A DNA stretch of 55,448 nucleotides from DATACN01 sp038215095 (GTDB lineage Bacteria; Actinomycetota; Thermoleophilia; Solirubrobacterales; Thermoleophilaceae), in contig JBBQRG010000007.1 of the NCBI GenBank assembly GCA_038215095.1, forward strand, positions 1-55,448, read 5' to 3'. Positions 31,458 through 39,800 of the stretch are shown here, one piece after another. Within the stretch, counting starts at the first letter, position 1. The number at the start of each line of letters is the position of its first letter. The position numbers and the translations under genes are program-made. The notes under the pieces were generated by a model. That model saw nothing but the letters and a program-made list of their open reading frames with translations. It was not told the DNA's origin and did no database searches.

Positions 31458-31799
31458 TCACCCTTCGGGCGCCACGGATGAAGCATCGTCCACCATTTCA
31501 AGCCTCTCCTCGAGGCGGGTGATGGTGAACACTCGTTGCACGGCATCCGGCCCGCGAACGAGCACAAGGCGGCGGCCGGCCTCGCGAGCGCGCTGGTCCG
31601 CGGTCACAAGGCAGCGCAAACCGGTCGAATCGAGGAAGCTGAGCCGCGACAGATCGAGCACGATCAGCGGTGCTCCATCGGCCTCCAGGGCCTGCAGCTC
31701 TTCTTCGACCTTGTTCACCGTGGACAGGTCGAGCTCGCCGCGAAGCGCGACACGCACGAGTCCATCAGCGACCTCGGTCTCGATCTCGAGGATCTCCAC
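31458..31799 (-). CDS. STAS-domain anti-sigma factor antagonist
   Basis: This 113-residue single STAS domain has VRVALRGELDLSTVNKVEEEL and LDLSRLSFLDSTGLRCLV. The Ser in FLDSTGL is the phosphorylation site of SpoIIAA/RsbV-type antagonists. It should free a partner sigma factor, most simply the SigB/F factor encoded next, by binding its anti-sigma kinase. That kinase is not encoded here. The GTG start has TAGCTT 8 nt upstream and no Shine-Dalgarno. Confidence 0.9.
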   Translation of the reverse strand: MEILEIETEVADGLVRVALRGELDLSTVNKVEEELQALEADGAPLIVLDLSRLSFLDSTGLRCLVTADQRAREAGRRLVLVRGPDAVQRVFTITRLEERLEMVDDASSVAPEG

Positions 31800-31817
31800 C
31801 GCGCATCAAGCTAACGG

Positions 31818-32210
31818 TTAGCCCGGGCGAACGCCAGGGTCGCGCAGCGCGCGGCGCCCCAACCGGTACGCAAAGTAGAGCTGGACCGCCGCGAACGAGA
31901 ACTCGAGCACGCGCTGGGGAAGGGCGTTCGCGAGCTCGACCCCGGCCAGCACGCCGAGCGGCGAGAGCAGCCCGACCACGATTCCGTCGCGCAGGCGCAC
32001 GTTGCCGTAGCCGTGCTGGCGCCAGGCCCCGACCAGCGCCACGGGCACGACGGCCACCAGCGACGTGGCCTCCGCGTGCAGCTGCGTAAGGCCGAGGAAG
32101 AACACGAGGCCGGGTACGAACAGGATGCCGCCGCCAACGCCGAGCAGCCCGCTCGTCACGCCGGCCGCGAAGCCCACCGCCAGCGTTCCCAGAAGCTCGC
32201 TCGTGTCCAC
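31818..32210 (-). CDS. Half-length TauE/SafE-type membrane transporter, second half
   Basis: This 130-residue protein has about four membrane spans and opens with VGFAAGVTSGLLGVGGGILFVPGLVFF, the TauE/SafE repeat motif, then LHAEATSLVAVVPVALVGAW. Full TauE/SafE transporters (sulfite, organosulfonate or similar anions) have two such repeats in one chain. Here GTG 32210 directly follows the TAG of the first-half gene (32213-32211), so the two halves are separate proteins that probably assemble as a heterodimer. Confidence 0.85.
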   Translation of the reverse strand: MDTSELLGTLAVGFAAGVTSGLLGVGGGILFVPGLVFFLGLTQLHAEATSLVAVVPVALVGAWRQHGYGNVRLRDGIVVGLLSPLGVLAGVELANALPQRVLEFSFAAVQLYFAYRLGRRALRDPGVRPG

Positions 32211-32567
32211 CTAGAGCACCAGCAGGGCCGCGGACCCCACGAGCAGCACCGAGAAGATCCCGGCCACGACCCTGGCGGAGATGCGCTGCTGGAGCGCCGT
32301 TCCCGCCAGCACCCCGGCGATAGCCGGCAGGCCGATCAGCACTCCCTTGGCCAGGTCCGCGTTGCCGTACAGGCCGTGGACGACAGCGGCCAGCAGGGCG
32401 ATCAGCACGATGGCGGCCAGGGACGTGCCGGTGGCCTCGTGCTCCTCGTAGCCGAACCAGAGCACCAGCAGCGGCACGATCACGGTTCCGCCGCCCACGC
32501 CGAACAGCCCGCTGAACGCCCCCGCCACCGTCCCGATGGCGGCGAGGCGGACGAACCGGGAGGACAT
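32211..32567 (-). CDS. Half-length TauE/SafE-type membrane transporter, first half
   Basis: This 118-residue protein has about four spans, opening with LAAIGTVAGAFSGLFGVGGGTVIVPLLVLWFG, then HEATGTSLAAIVLIALLAA. It mirrors the second-half protein encoded next, each with one GVGGG motif. ATG 32567 is chosen because the product then starts just before the first span, and TAGTAT lies 8 nt upstream. It is divergent from the trehalose-phosphatase-like gene, with 20 bp between start codons. Confidence 0.85.
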   Translation of the reverse strand: MSSRFVRLAAIGTVAGAFSGLFGVGGGTVIVPLLVLWFGYEEHEATGTSLAAIVLIALLAAVVHGLYGNADLAKGVLIGLPAIAGVLAGTALQQRISARVVAGIFSVLLVGSAALLVL

Positions 32568-32586
32568 CGCGGGGCATACTACGGGC

Positions 32587-33399
32587 GTGTCCGCTCCACC
32601 CGCAGACGCTCTCGCGGAGAGCCTCAGGCCGCTCACCGACGAGCCCACGAAGGCCGCCATCTTCTGCGACATCGACGGCACCCTCGCGCCGATCGTGAAC
32701 CGGGCCGAGGAGGCCCACGTGCCGGAGGGGGTGTCGAAGCTGCTGGGCCGGCTCGGCCGCCGCTACGCCCTCGTGGCCTGCGTGTCGGGTCGCGCCGCCG
32801 CGGAGGCCAGGCGCCTGGTGGGTGTGGGCAGCATCGCCTACGCGGGCTCGCACGGGGCCGAGCTGCTCGAGCCCGGCTCGTCGGAGCCGCGCCTGATCCC
32901 CGCCTTCAAGAGCTGGGAGGGACACGTGCGCGGCTTCGCGGCCGAGCGCGACACGCCCGAGCTGCGAAAGCTGCGGGTGCGGATCGAGGACAAGGGCCCG
33001 ATCGCGGCGTTCCACTGGCGCAACGTCCCCGACGAGGACGCGGCCCGCACCCACCTCGAGGGACTGGCCCAGGAGGCGAAGGCCGACGGCCTCGAGACCC
33101 ACTGGGGACGCAAGGTCCTCGAGGTGAGGCCGCCCGTGCCGCTCAACAAGGGCCAGGCGGTGCGCGACCTCGTCGGCCGCGCCGAGGTGCGAGCCGCGCT
33201 CTTCGGCGGCGACGACGCCACCGACCTCGACGCCTTCGAAGCGCTCGACGCCCTCGTGCAGGAGGGCGCGCTCGACGGCGCCGTGCGCGTGGGCGTCAAG
33301 TCCGACGAGGGGCCGCCCGGCATCGCCGAGCGCGCCGACCTCGTGGTTGACGGCGTCGAGGGCTTCGCGCGGGTGCTCGAGGTGCTCGCGGGGGCATGA
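32587..33399 (+). CDS. otsB: Trehalose-6-phosphate phosphatase-like HAD hydrolase
   Basis: This 270-residue protein is a HAD-IIB phosphatase of the OtsB type: AIFCDIDGTLAPIVNRAEEAHVPE (motif I with the OtsB-typical APIV), VACVSGR, AYAGSHGAELLEPG, IEDKGPIAAFHWRNVPDE, PPVPLNKGQAVRDLV and LFGGDDATDLDAFEAL (motif IV). No trehalose-phosphate synthase is adjacent. The GTG start is 6 nt after CATACT. The following membrane-protein gene overlaps its stop (ATGA). Confidence 0.88.
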   Translation: MSAPPADALAESLRPLTDEPTKAAIFCDIDGTLAPIVNRAEEAHVPEGVSKLLGRLGRRYALVACVSGRAAAEARRLVGVGSIAYAGSHGAELLEPGSSEPRLIPAFKSWEGHVRGFAAERDTPELRKLRVRIEDKGPIAAFHWRNVPDEDAARTHLEGLAQEAKADGLETHWGRKVLEVRPPVPLNKGQAVRDLVGRAEVRAALFGGDDATDLDAFEALDALVQEGALDGAVRVGVKSDEGPPGIAERADLVVDGVEGFARVLEVLAGA

Positions 33400-33938
33400 G
33401 GTTCCGCGAGCTGCTGCGTTCGTCGGTGCTGCTCTCGGCCGGAGCGGCAAGCGCGCTTGCCGTGGTCTCGATCTTCGGCACGACCCAGCAGGAGGACAAC
33501 GTCCTGCTGTACGTGGCGCTCGGCTGGTGGGTCGCGGCAGCGGTGGCGGGACTCTGGATGGGCCGCCGGCTGCGCGCCACGCCCGGCATCGCCCGGCTGC
33601 TCGCCGATTCCCGCTCCACCACGTCACTGCCGGAGCTCGAGCCGGCCAGCGTGCTGTTCAACCGCCTCTGGCCGCTCGGCGTGTTCGCGGTGGCCGCGGG
33701 CGCGATCGGGATCGTGCTGCCCTCGGTACCGGCCGTGGCCACGGGCTATGCGCTGCTGGTGGCGCTCAGCTGGCGGCGCCAAGCGGCCGCCGTCGAGGCG
33801 ATCGAGCACCGCGACGGGGTCGAGTTCTGGCTGGACCGCAGCTCGCCCTTCCGAGCCCCCCGCCTACTGCGGCTGCCGGGCCTGCGCAAGATCGAGCCGA
33901 TGCCCGGCAGCGAGCGCGAAGCGGCCCGGCTGCATTAA
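33396..33938 (+). CDS. Membrane protein of unknown function, coupled to otsB-like gene
   Basis: This 180-residue protein has two hairpins of membrane spans (about 10-60 and 90-130) and a basic C-terminal part RRQAAAVEAIEHRDGVEFWLDRSSPF that must be cytoplasmic. No family is recognised. ATG 33396 overlaps the preceding stop by 4 bp, so it is translated together with the phosphatase. Its end overlaps the convergent PolX gene by 4 bp. Confidence 0.7.
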   Translation: MRFRELLRSSVLLSAGAASALAVVSIFGTTQQEDNVLLYVALGWWVAAAVAGLWMGRRLRATPGIARLLADSRSTTSLPELEPASVLFNRLWPLGVFAVAAGAIGIVLPSVPAVATGYALLVALSWRRQAAAVEAIEHRDGVEFWLDRSSPFRAPRLLRLPGLRKIEPMPGSEREAARLH

Positions 33939-35704
33939 CGGCGAGGCTGCGCACCCGGCCGAGCCGGGTGCTTGCCCAACGGCTTGCTCCGCTTTCGCAG
34001 CTTGTCCAGCTCGGGCCAGCTGCGCGTGTTCGCCACCTGCTCCTTCGTGAGCCAGGCGCGGCGCGCGGTGGCGATCCCGTAGCGCAGCGTGACCGGAAGC
34101 GTGTCCACGCCGTGGGCGTCGGAGTCGATCACCAGCGTCACGCCTGCCTCGGCGGCCGCCTTCGCGTAGCTGTCGGGCAGGTCGCGCCGGTTCGCGTTCG
34201 AGTTGATCTCCAGGAAGGTGCCGGTCTTCGCCGCGGCCTCGATCACGCGGTCGATGTCGAGCGCGTAGCCCTCGCGCCTGCCGAGCATGCGCCCGGTGGG
34301 GTGGCCGATCGCGTCGACCAGCGGATGCTCGATCGCGGTGACCATGCGTTCAGTCATCTCCCGCTCCCCCATCCGGAAGGACGTGTGCACGCTCGCCACG
34401 ATCCAGTCGAGCTGCTCCAGCAGCTCGTCCTCGTAGTCGAGCGAGCCGTCGGGCAGCACGTTGCTCTCGGTGCCCACCAGCACCGTGATGCCGTCCAGCT
34501 CGAGCGAGCGCACGCGCTCGATCTGGCGCTTCAGCTCGTCGGCCGACACGTCGTTGTTGAAGCCGTGACTGGCCGAGTGGTCTGTGATGGCGATGTACTC
34601 GTAGCCGTGGTCGCGCGCGGCCTCGGCCATCTCCGTGATCGTGTTGCGGCCATCAGAAGCGATCGTGTGCATGTGCAGGTCGCCACGGATGTCGGCCTCG
34701 GTGATCAGCTCCGGGAGCTTGCCGTCGCGGGCCGCCCTCAGCTCGCCGCGGTTCTCGCGCAGCTCGGGCGGGATGAACTGCATGCCCAGCCGCTCGTAGA
34801 CCTGCTCCTCGGTCTCGAACGCCTCGGTCTGGCCGCTCTCGTCGTCGGCTATCCCGTACTCGCTCACGTGCAGGCCCCGTTTGACCGCCTCGCCGCGCAG
34901 CGCCTCGTTGTGCTTGCCCGACCCGGTGAAGTGCTGGAGCAGGTTGCCGAAGGCCCGAGCCTCGACGATGCGAAAGTCCACAGCCAGCCCGGAGTGGGTG
35001 ATCGCGCGCGCTCCCGCCTCGCCCGTGGAGCCCACCTCGTGGACCTGGGGCAGCGCGGCGAACGCCTCGGTGAGCGCCTTCGGGTCGCTCGCGGCGGCCA
35101 CGATGTCGAGGTCCTTGCAGGTGTCGGCCATGCGACGGGCGCTGCCCGCCAGCTCCACGCGCAGCGCCGCCGGGTGCTCGCGCAGCGCGGCCACCATCTC
35201 CTCGCCGATCGTCAGCGCCTTGGAGAGCAGCACGCGCGGCTGGGCGCTGCCGTCGGCGCCCGCCTCGAGCGCCAGCATCACGTTCTCCTCGGCCTTCTTG
35301 CCGAAGCCCGGCACGTCCTTCAGCCGTCCCTGCTCGGCCGCCTTGCGCAGGTCGTCGAGCGACTCCACGCCCAGTTCCGCGTTCAGCTGGCGCGCCCGCT
35401 TCGGGCCGAGTCCGGGGATGCGCGTGACCTCGATCAGCCCGCTCGGGATGCGCTGCTTGAGCTTGTCGGCCGACGGGATGCTGCCGTCCTCGAGCAGCGC
35501 GCCGATCTTCTCGGCGATCGTCTTGCCCACCCCCGCCAGCTCCTCGGCGCGGCCCTGGCGCTGCAGCTCGGCGACCGAGACGCCCGCCTCGCGGATCGCC
35601 TTCGCCGCGTTGCGGTAGGCCACCACCCGGTAGACGACCGCGCCGTCGAGCTCGTAGAGGCTGGCCAGCTCGTCGAAGGCCTCGGCGATCTCCGTGTTCC
35701 GCAT
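33935..35704 (-). CDS. polX: Family X DNA polymerase with PHP domain (PolX)
   Basis: This 589-residue protein has helix-hairpin-helix units at 50-150 (EELAGVGKTIAEKIGALL, VTRIPGLGPKRARQLNAELG). The nucleotidyl-transferase core is VELAGSARRMADTCKDLDIVAAA (the paired Asp) plus AVDFRIV. The C-terminal PHP domain has DLHMHTIASDGRNT, AITDHSASHGF, EINSNANRRDLP and IDSDAHGVD, giving 3'-5' exonuclease and AP-endonuclease activity in bacterial PolX. It works in base-excision or end repair. TACGCT is 8 nt upstream of the ATG and there is no Shine-Dalgarno. Confidence 0.95.
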   Translation of the reverse strand: MRNTEIAEAFDELASLYELDGAVVYRVVAYRNAAKAIREAGVSVAELQRQGRAEELAGVGKTIAEKIGALLEDGSIPSADKLKQRIPSGLIEVTRIPGLGPKRARQLNAELGVESLDDLRKAAEQGRLKDVPGFGKKAEENVMLALEAGADGSAQPRVLLSKALTIGEEMVAALREHPAALRVELAGSARRMADTCKDLDIVAAASDPKALTEAFAALPQVHEVGSTGEAGARAITHSGLAVDFRIVEARAFGNLLQHFTGSGKHNEALRGEAVKRGLHVSEYGIADDESGQTEAFETEEQVYERLGMQFIPPELRENRGELRAARDGKLPELITEADIRGDLHMHTIASDGRNTITEMAEAARDHGYEYIAITDHSASHGFNNDVSADELKRQIERVRSLELDGITVLVGTESNVLPDGSLDYEDELLEQLDWIVASVHTSFRMGEREMTERMVTAIEHPLVDAIGHPTGRMLGRREGYALDIDRVIEAAAKTGTFLEINSNANRRDLPDSYAKAAAEAGVTLVIDSDAHGVDTLPVTLRYGIATARRAWLTKEQVANTRSWPELDKLRKRSKPLGKHPARPGAQPRR

Positions 35705-35711
35705 CGCCGGT

Positions 35712-35718
35712 TAGCGTA
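35712..35718. promoter_or_regulatory. Shared bidirectional -10 element (TAGCGTA)
   Basis: Plus TAGCGT ends 8 nt before the glycosyltransferase GTG. Minus TACGCT, one base shifted, ends 8 nt before the polX ATG. The layout is symmetrical in both directions. Confidence 0.65.
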
Positions 35719-35725
35719 CGCGCCC

Positions 35726-36448
35726 GTGTCGGGGGTCTGGCTCGTGCTGCCCACATACACCGAAGCGGAGAACATCGGCCCCCTGGTGCGCGCCGCGCTG
35801 CCCGAGCTCGAGTCCTCCGGGCTGCCCCACCGCATCCTGATCGTCGACGACAACTCCCCCGACGGGACCGGCCGGCTGGCCGACGAGCTGGCCGCGGAGC
35901 TGGAGCACGTGCAGGTGCTCCACCGCCCCGGCAAGCAGGGGCTGGGGCGCGCCTACCTGGCCGGCTTCGCGGTCGCGCTGGAGAGCGGCGCCGACCTGGT
36001 GATGGAGATGGACTCCGACTTCTCGCACGACCCCAAGGACCTGCCGCGGCTGATCGCCGCGGCCGAGAGCGAGGCCGCCGACCTCGTGCTGGGCTCGCGC
36101 TACGTGCCCGGCGGTGGCGTGACCCAGTGGGGGCCGGTGCGCCGCTTCGTCAGCCGCGGCGGCTCGGCCTACGCGCGCTGGCTCCTAGGCGTGCCGGTGC
36201 GCGACCTGACCGGCGGCTTCAAGTGCTTCAACCGGCGCGTACTCGAGGCGATCGACCTGGAGGACGTGCAGGCCGACGGCTACGGCTTCCAGATCGAGCT
36301 GACTTACAAGGCGATCAAGGCGGGCTTCAAAGTGGCCGAGGTGCCGATCCTCTTCCGCGAGCGCGAGGTTGGCACGTCGAAGATGACCTCCCGGATCGTG
36401 CTCGAGGCGGTGTGGAAGGTACCCGCGCTGAAGCTGCGCGTACGCTGA
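35726..36448 (+). CDS. GT2 glycosyltransferase, polyprenol-monophosphomannose synthase type
   Basis: This 240-residue soluble GT-A protein matches Dpm1/Ppm1 catalytic domains: VLPTYTEAENIGPLV, ILIVDDNSPDGTGRLADEL, GKQGLGRAYLAGFAVAL, VMEMDSDFSHDPKDLP (the DxD-type metal site), LVLGSRYVPGGGV, VRDLTGGFKCFNRRVLE and GYGFQIELTYKA. It transfers mannose from GDP-mannose to polyprenyl phosphate for cell-envelope glycans. No membrane anchor domain is fused. The GTG start follows TAGCGT by 8 nt. Confidence 0.93.
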   Translation: MSGVWLVLPTYTEAENIGPLVRAALPELESSGLPHRILIVDDNSPDGTGRLADELAAELEHVQVLHRPGKQGLGRAYLAGFAVALESGADLVMEMDSDFSHDPKDLPRLIAAAESEAADLVLGSRYVPGGGVTQWGPVRRFVSRGGSAYARWLLGVPVRDLTGGFKCFNRRVLEAIDLEDVQADGYGFQIELTYKAIKAGFKVAEVPILFREREVGTSKMTSRIVLEAVWKVPALKLRVR

Positions 36449-36458
36449 ATGGGGGTCG

Positions 36459-36474
36459 CTATATTTTATATAGT
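36459..36474 (+). promoter_or_regulatory. AT-only palindrome and -10 region of the thioredoxin gene
   Basis: CTATAT-TTT-ATATAG is a perfect 15-bp palindrome directly after the glycosyltransferase stop. TATAGT at its end can serve as -10, about 34 nt before the thioredoxin GTG. Confidence 0.5.
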
Positions 36475-36507
36475 GACTCAGAACCTAGGGATGGAAAGGA
36501 CCTACAA

Positions 36508-36837
36508 GTGGCCGGCAATCTCACCGAAGTAACCGACTCGAACTTCCAGGCGGAGGTGCTCGAGGCCGACAAGCCGGTGCTCGTGGACTTCTGGGCTCCC
36601 TGGTGCGGGCCCTGCCGGATCGTCGCCCCCCATCTCGAGGAGCTCGACGCCGAGCGCGACGACGTCACCGTCGTCAAGCTCAACACCGACGACAACCCGA
36701 ACACGGCCGCGAAGTACAACGTGATGTCGATCCCGACGCTGCTGCTGTTCAAGCACGGCGAGGTCGCCCATCAGATCATCGGCGCCCTGCCGAAGCAGCG
36801 GCTCCTGGCAGAGCTCGAGCCGGCCTTGGCCGCCTAA
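36508..36837 (+). CDS. trxA: Thioredoxin
   Basis: This 109-residue protein has the thioredoxin fold with DFWAPWCGPC (WCGPC redox site), VKLNTDDNPNTAAKYNVMSIPTLLLFKHG (the cis-Pro in SIPT) and VHQIIGALPK-like AHQIIGALPKQRL. It is a cytosolic disulfide reductase. GTG 36508 follows a good Shine-Dalgarno (AAAGGA, about 7 nt). It has its own AT-rich promoter (36459-36474), unlike most genes here, and ends 18 bp before the convergent IleRS stop. Confidence 0.95.
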   Translation: MAGNLTEVTDSNFQAEVLEADKPVLVDFWAPWCGPCRIVAPHLEELDAERDDVTVVKLNTDDNPNTAAKYNVMSIPTLLLFKHGEVAHQIIGALPKQRLLAELEPALAA

Positions 36838-36855
36838 GCCGGTCGCCGCCGGCCG

Positions 36856-39800
36856 CTATGCGGCCGTTACCGCTATGCGCAGCTCGCGGCCTTCGATGGT
36901 CGTGGGCTGCCCGCCTTCGGCGCCGTCGTAGTCCAGGGCGGTGGCGAGCGTCTCGCCGGCCACGTAGCCCTCGTGGGCGCGCGCGGCCGCGACCAGCTCG
37001 TCGTCGCCGCCCAGCGTCAGCGAAATGCGGTCCTCCACGTTCAGGCCCGCCGCCTTGCGTGCGGCCTGAACCGCGTGCACCACCTCGCGGGCAAGGCCCT
37101 CGCGGCGTAGCTCCTCGTCGAGGGTGACGTCGAGCGCGACGGCGTGCGTACCGGCGCGCTCCACCTGGTAGCCCTCGAGCGGCTTGAGCACGAGCTGCAC
37201 GTCGTCGGCCGAGAGCGGGTGGTCGGTGCCGTCGAGGTTCACGGCCACCTGGCCGCCCTCGCGCAGCGTGCGCGCGGCGCGGTCGGCATCGAGGCCCGCC
37301 ACGGCGGCCGCGATCTGCGGCATGTGCTTGCCGAAGCGCGGGCCGAGCGAGCGGTAGTTCGGCTTCAGCTCGAAGCTGCCCAGCTCGTCGGCCTGCGAGA
37401 CGTAGCGGATCCCCTTCACGTTCAGCTCGTCGAGCAGCAGGTCCTGAAAGCGCTCGATCGCACGCTGCTCGCGGTCGGCGGCCACCACGACCGCCTCACG
37501 CAGGGGCTGGCGTACCTTCAGCTTGCCGTGGGCGCGGCCTGCGCGGCCCAGCTCGACCGCATCGCGTACCACCTGCATCTGCCACTCGAGCTCCTCGTCG
37601 CGCTCGCCGGGCTCGGGGTAGTCGCAAAGGTGCACCGACGGCTCGGAGCCGTCGAGGTTCTCGTAGATCGCGTCGGCCACGAAGGGGGTGAGCGGCGCGA
37701 CCAGCTTGGCGATCGTCACGAGGCAGTGCTGGAGCGTGGCGAAGGCGGCCGGTTCGCCGTCCCAGAAGCGGCGGCGCGAGCGGCGCACGTACCAGTTCGA
37801 GAGGTCATCGACCAGGTCGGCGATGGCACGGCCGGCGAACGTGGTGTCGAAGTCCTCGAAGCGCTCGATCACGCGCTCCGTGGTGGCCGACAGCCGCGAC
37901 AGGATCCAGCGGTCGAGGTCGTTCGGCTGGGCGGGCGGGCCGGTATCCCCGGCGTCGTTCACGTTCGCGTACAGCACGTGGAACGAGTAGGTGTTCCACA
38001 GCGTTCGCAGGAACTGGCGCACCCCCTCGCCGACGCCCTCGAGCGAGAAGCGATAGCCGTCCCAGGGCTGCTTCGAGGTGAAGAAGTACCAGCGCAGCGC
38101 GTCGGCGCCGTGGGCGTCGAGCACGTCCCAGGGCACGACGATGTTGCCGCGGCTCTTGCTCATCTTCTGTCCCTCGGGATCGAGGATCAGGCCGAGGCAG
38201 AGGACGGTCTCGAAGTCGGAGCGGTCGAACAGCATCGCCGAGATGGCCAGCTGGGAGTAGAACCAGCCGCGCGTCTGGTCGAGCGCCTCGCAGATGTACT
38301 GCGCCGGGAACTGCTCCTTGAAGCGCTCCTCGTTCTCGAAGGGCGCATGCCACTGGGCGAACGGCATGCAGCCCGAGTCCCACCAGACGTCGATCAGGTC
38401 GGGCACGCGCCGGAAGGTCTTGCCACCGCGCTCGAACGCGACGTCGTCGATGTACGGCCGGTGCAGGTCGTCCGGCACCTCGGCGCCGAGCTCGCGGAGC
38501 TCCTCGCGCGAGCCCACGCACACGATCTCGCCATCCTCCTCGGCGCGCCAGACCGGCAGCGGCGTGCCCCAGTAGCGCTCGCGCGAGAGCGCCCAGTCGA
38601 CGTTGTTCTCGAGCCAGTTGCCGAAGCGCCCGTGCTTGATGTGCGCCGGGTACCAGGTGACCTCCTCGTTGGCGGCTAGGAGCTTGTCCTTGACCTCGGT
38701 CGTGCGGACGTACCAGCTCGACTTGGCGTAGTAGATCAGCGGCGTGCCGCAGCGCCAGCAGTGCGGATAGGAGTGCACGTAGGTCTCCGCCCGGAACAGC
38801 CGGCCGGACTCGCGCAGCGCGTCGATGATCTTCGCGTCGGCGTCGCGCACGTACATGCCGGCGAACGGGCCGGCGCGCTCGTCAAAGCGGCCGTCGGGCT
38901 TGACGGGGTTCTGGATCGTCAGCCCGTTGTCCTGGGCGAGCTTGAAGTCGTCCTCGCCGAAGGCGGCGCCGGTGTGCACGACGCCGGTGCCGTCGTCCAC
39001 CGACACAAAGTCGCCCGCCAGCACGGTGTGGCCCTTCTCGCCGTAGTCGCTGATGTAGGGGAAGGGCGGCTTGTAGTGGAGGCCGAGCAGCTCCTCGCCC
39101 TTCATGCGCTGGACGACCCTTGCCTTTTCGCCGAGCACACGCTCCACGAGCGCCTCGGCGAGGATCAGCGTCTCGTCGCCGAGCTCGGCGCGCACGTAGG
39201 TGACGACGGGGTCAACAGCGATCGCCGCGTGCGGCACGAGCGTCCACGGCATGGTGGTCCAGGCGAGCAGCGACACGTCGGGCTCATCCTTCAGCGGGAA
39301 GCGCACGAACACGCTCGGGTCGACGGTGTCCTCGTAGCCCAGCGCCACCTCGTGCGAGGAGAGCGCCGTGCCGCAGCGGGTGCAGTAGGGCACGACCTTG
39401 TGGCCCTCTGTCAGCAGCCCCTGGTCGTAGACCTGCTTGAGCGACCACCAGACCGACTCGATGTAGTCGTCGTCGAGCGTGAAGTAGGCGTTGTCGGTGT
39501 CGAGCCAGAAGCCGATCCGCTCGGTCAGCCGGTTCCACTCGTCGATGTAGCGCAGCACCGACTCGCGGCACTTCGCGTTGAACTCGGCGACGCCGAAGCG
39601 CTCGATGTCCTCCTTGGACTGCATGCCGAGCTCCTTCTCGATCTCCAGCTCGACCGGCAGCCCGTGGCAGTCCCAGCCGCCCTTGCGCGGCACGTAGTGG
39701 CCGCGCATCGTCTTGAAGCGCGGGAAGACGTCCTTGAACACACGCGACAGCACGTGGTGCGAGCCGGGCCGCCCGTTGGCCGTGGGCGGGCCCTCGTAGA

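Noticed and set aside
33347..36448. A 1033-codon plus-strand open frame that ends with the glycosyltransferase
   Set aside because: Its first 800 codons are the antisense of polX and other genes. Only the last 240 codons, from GTG 35726, show protein-family sequence.
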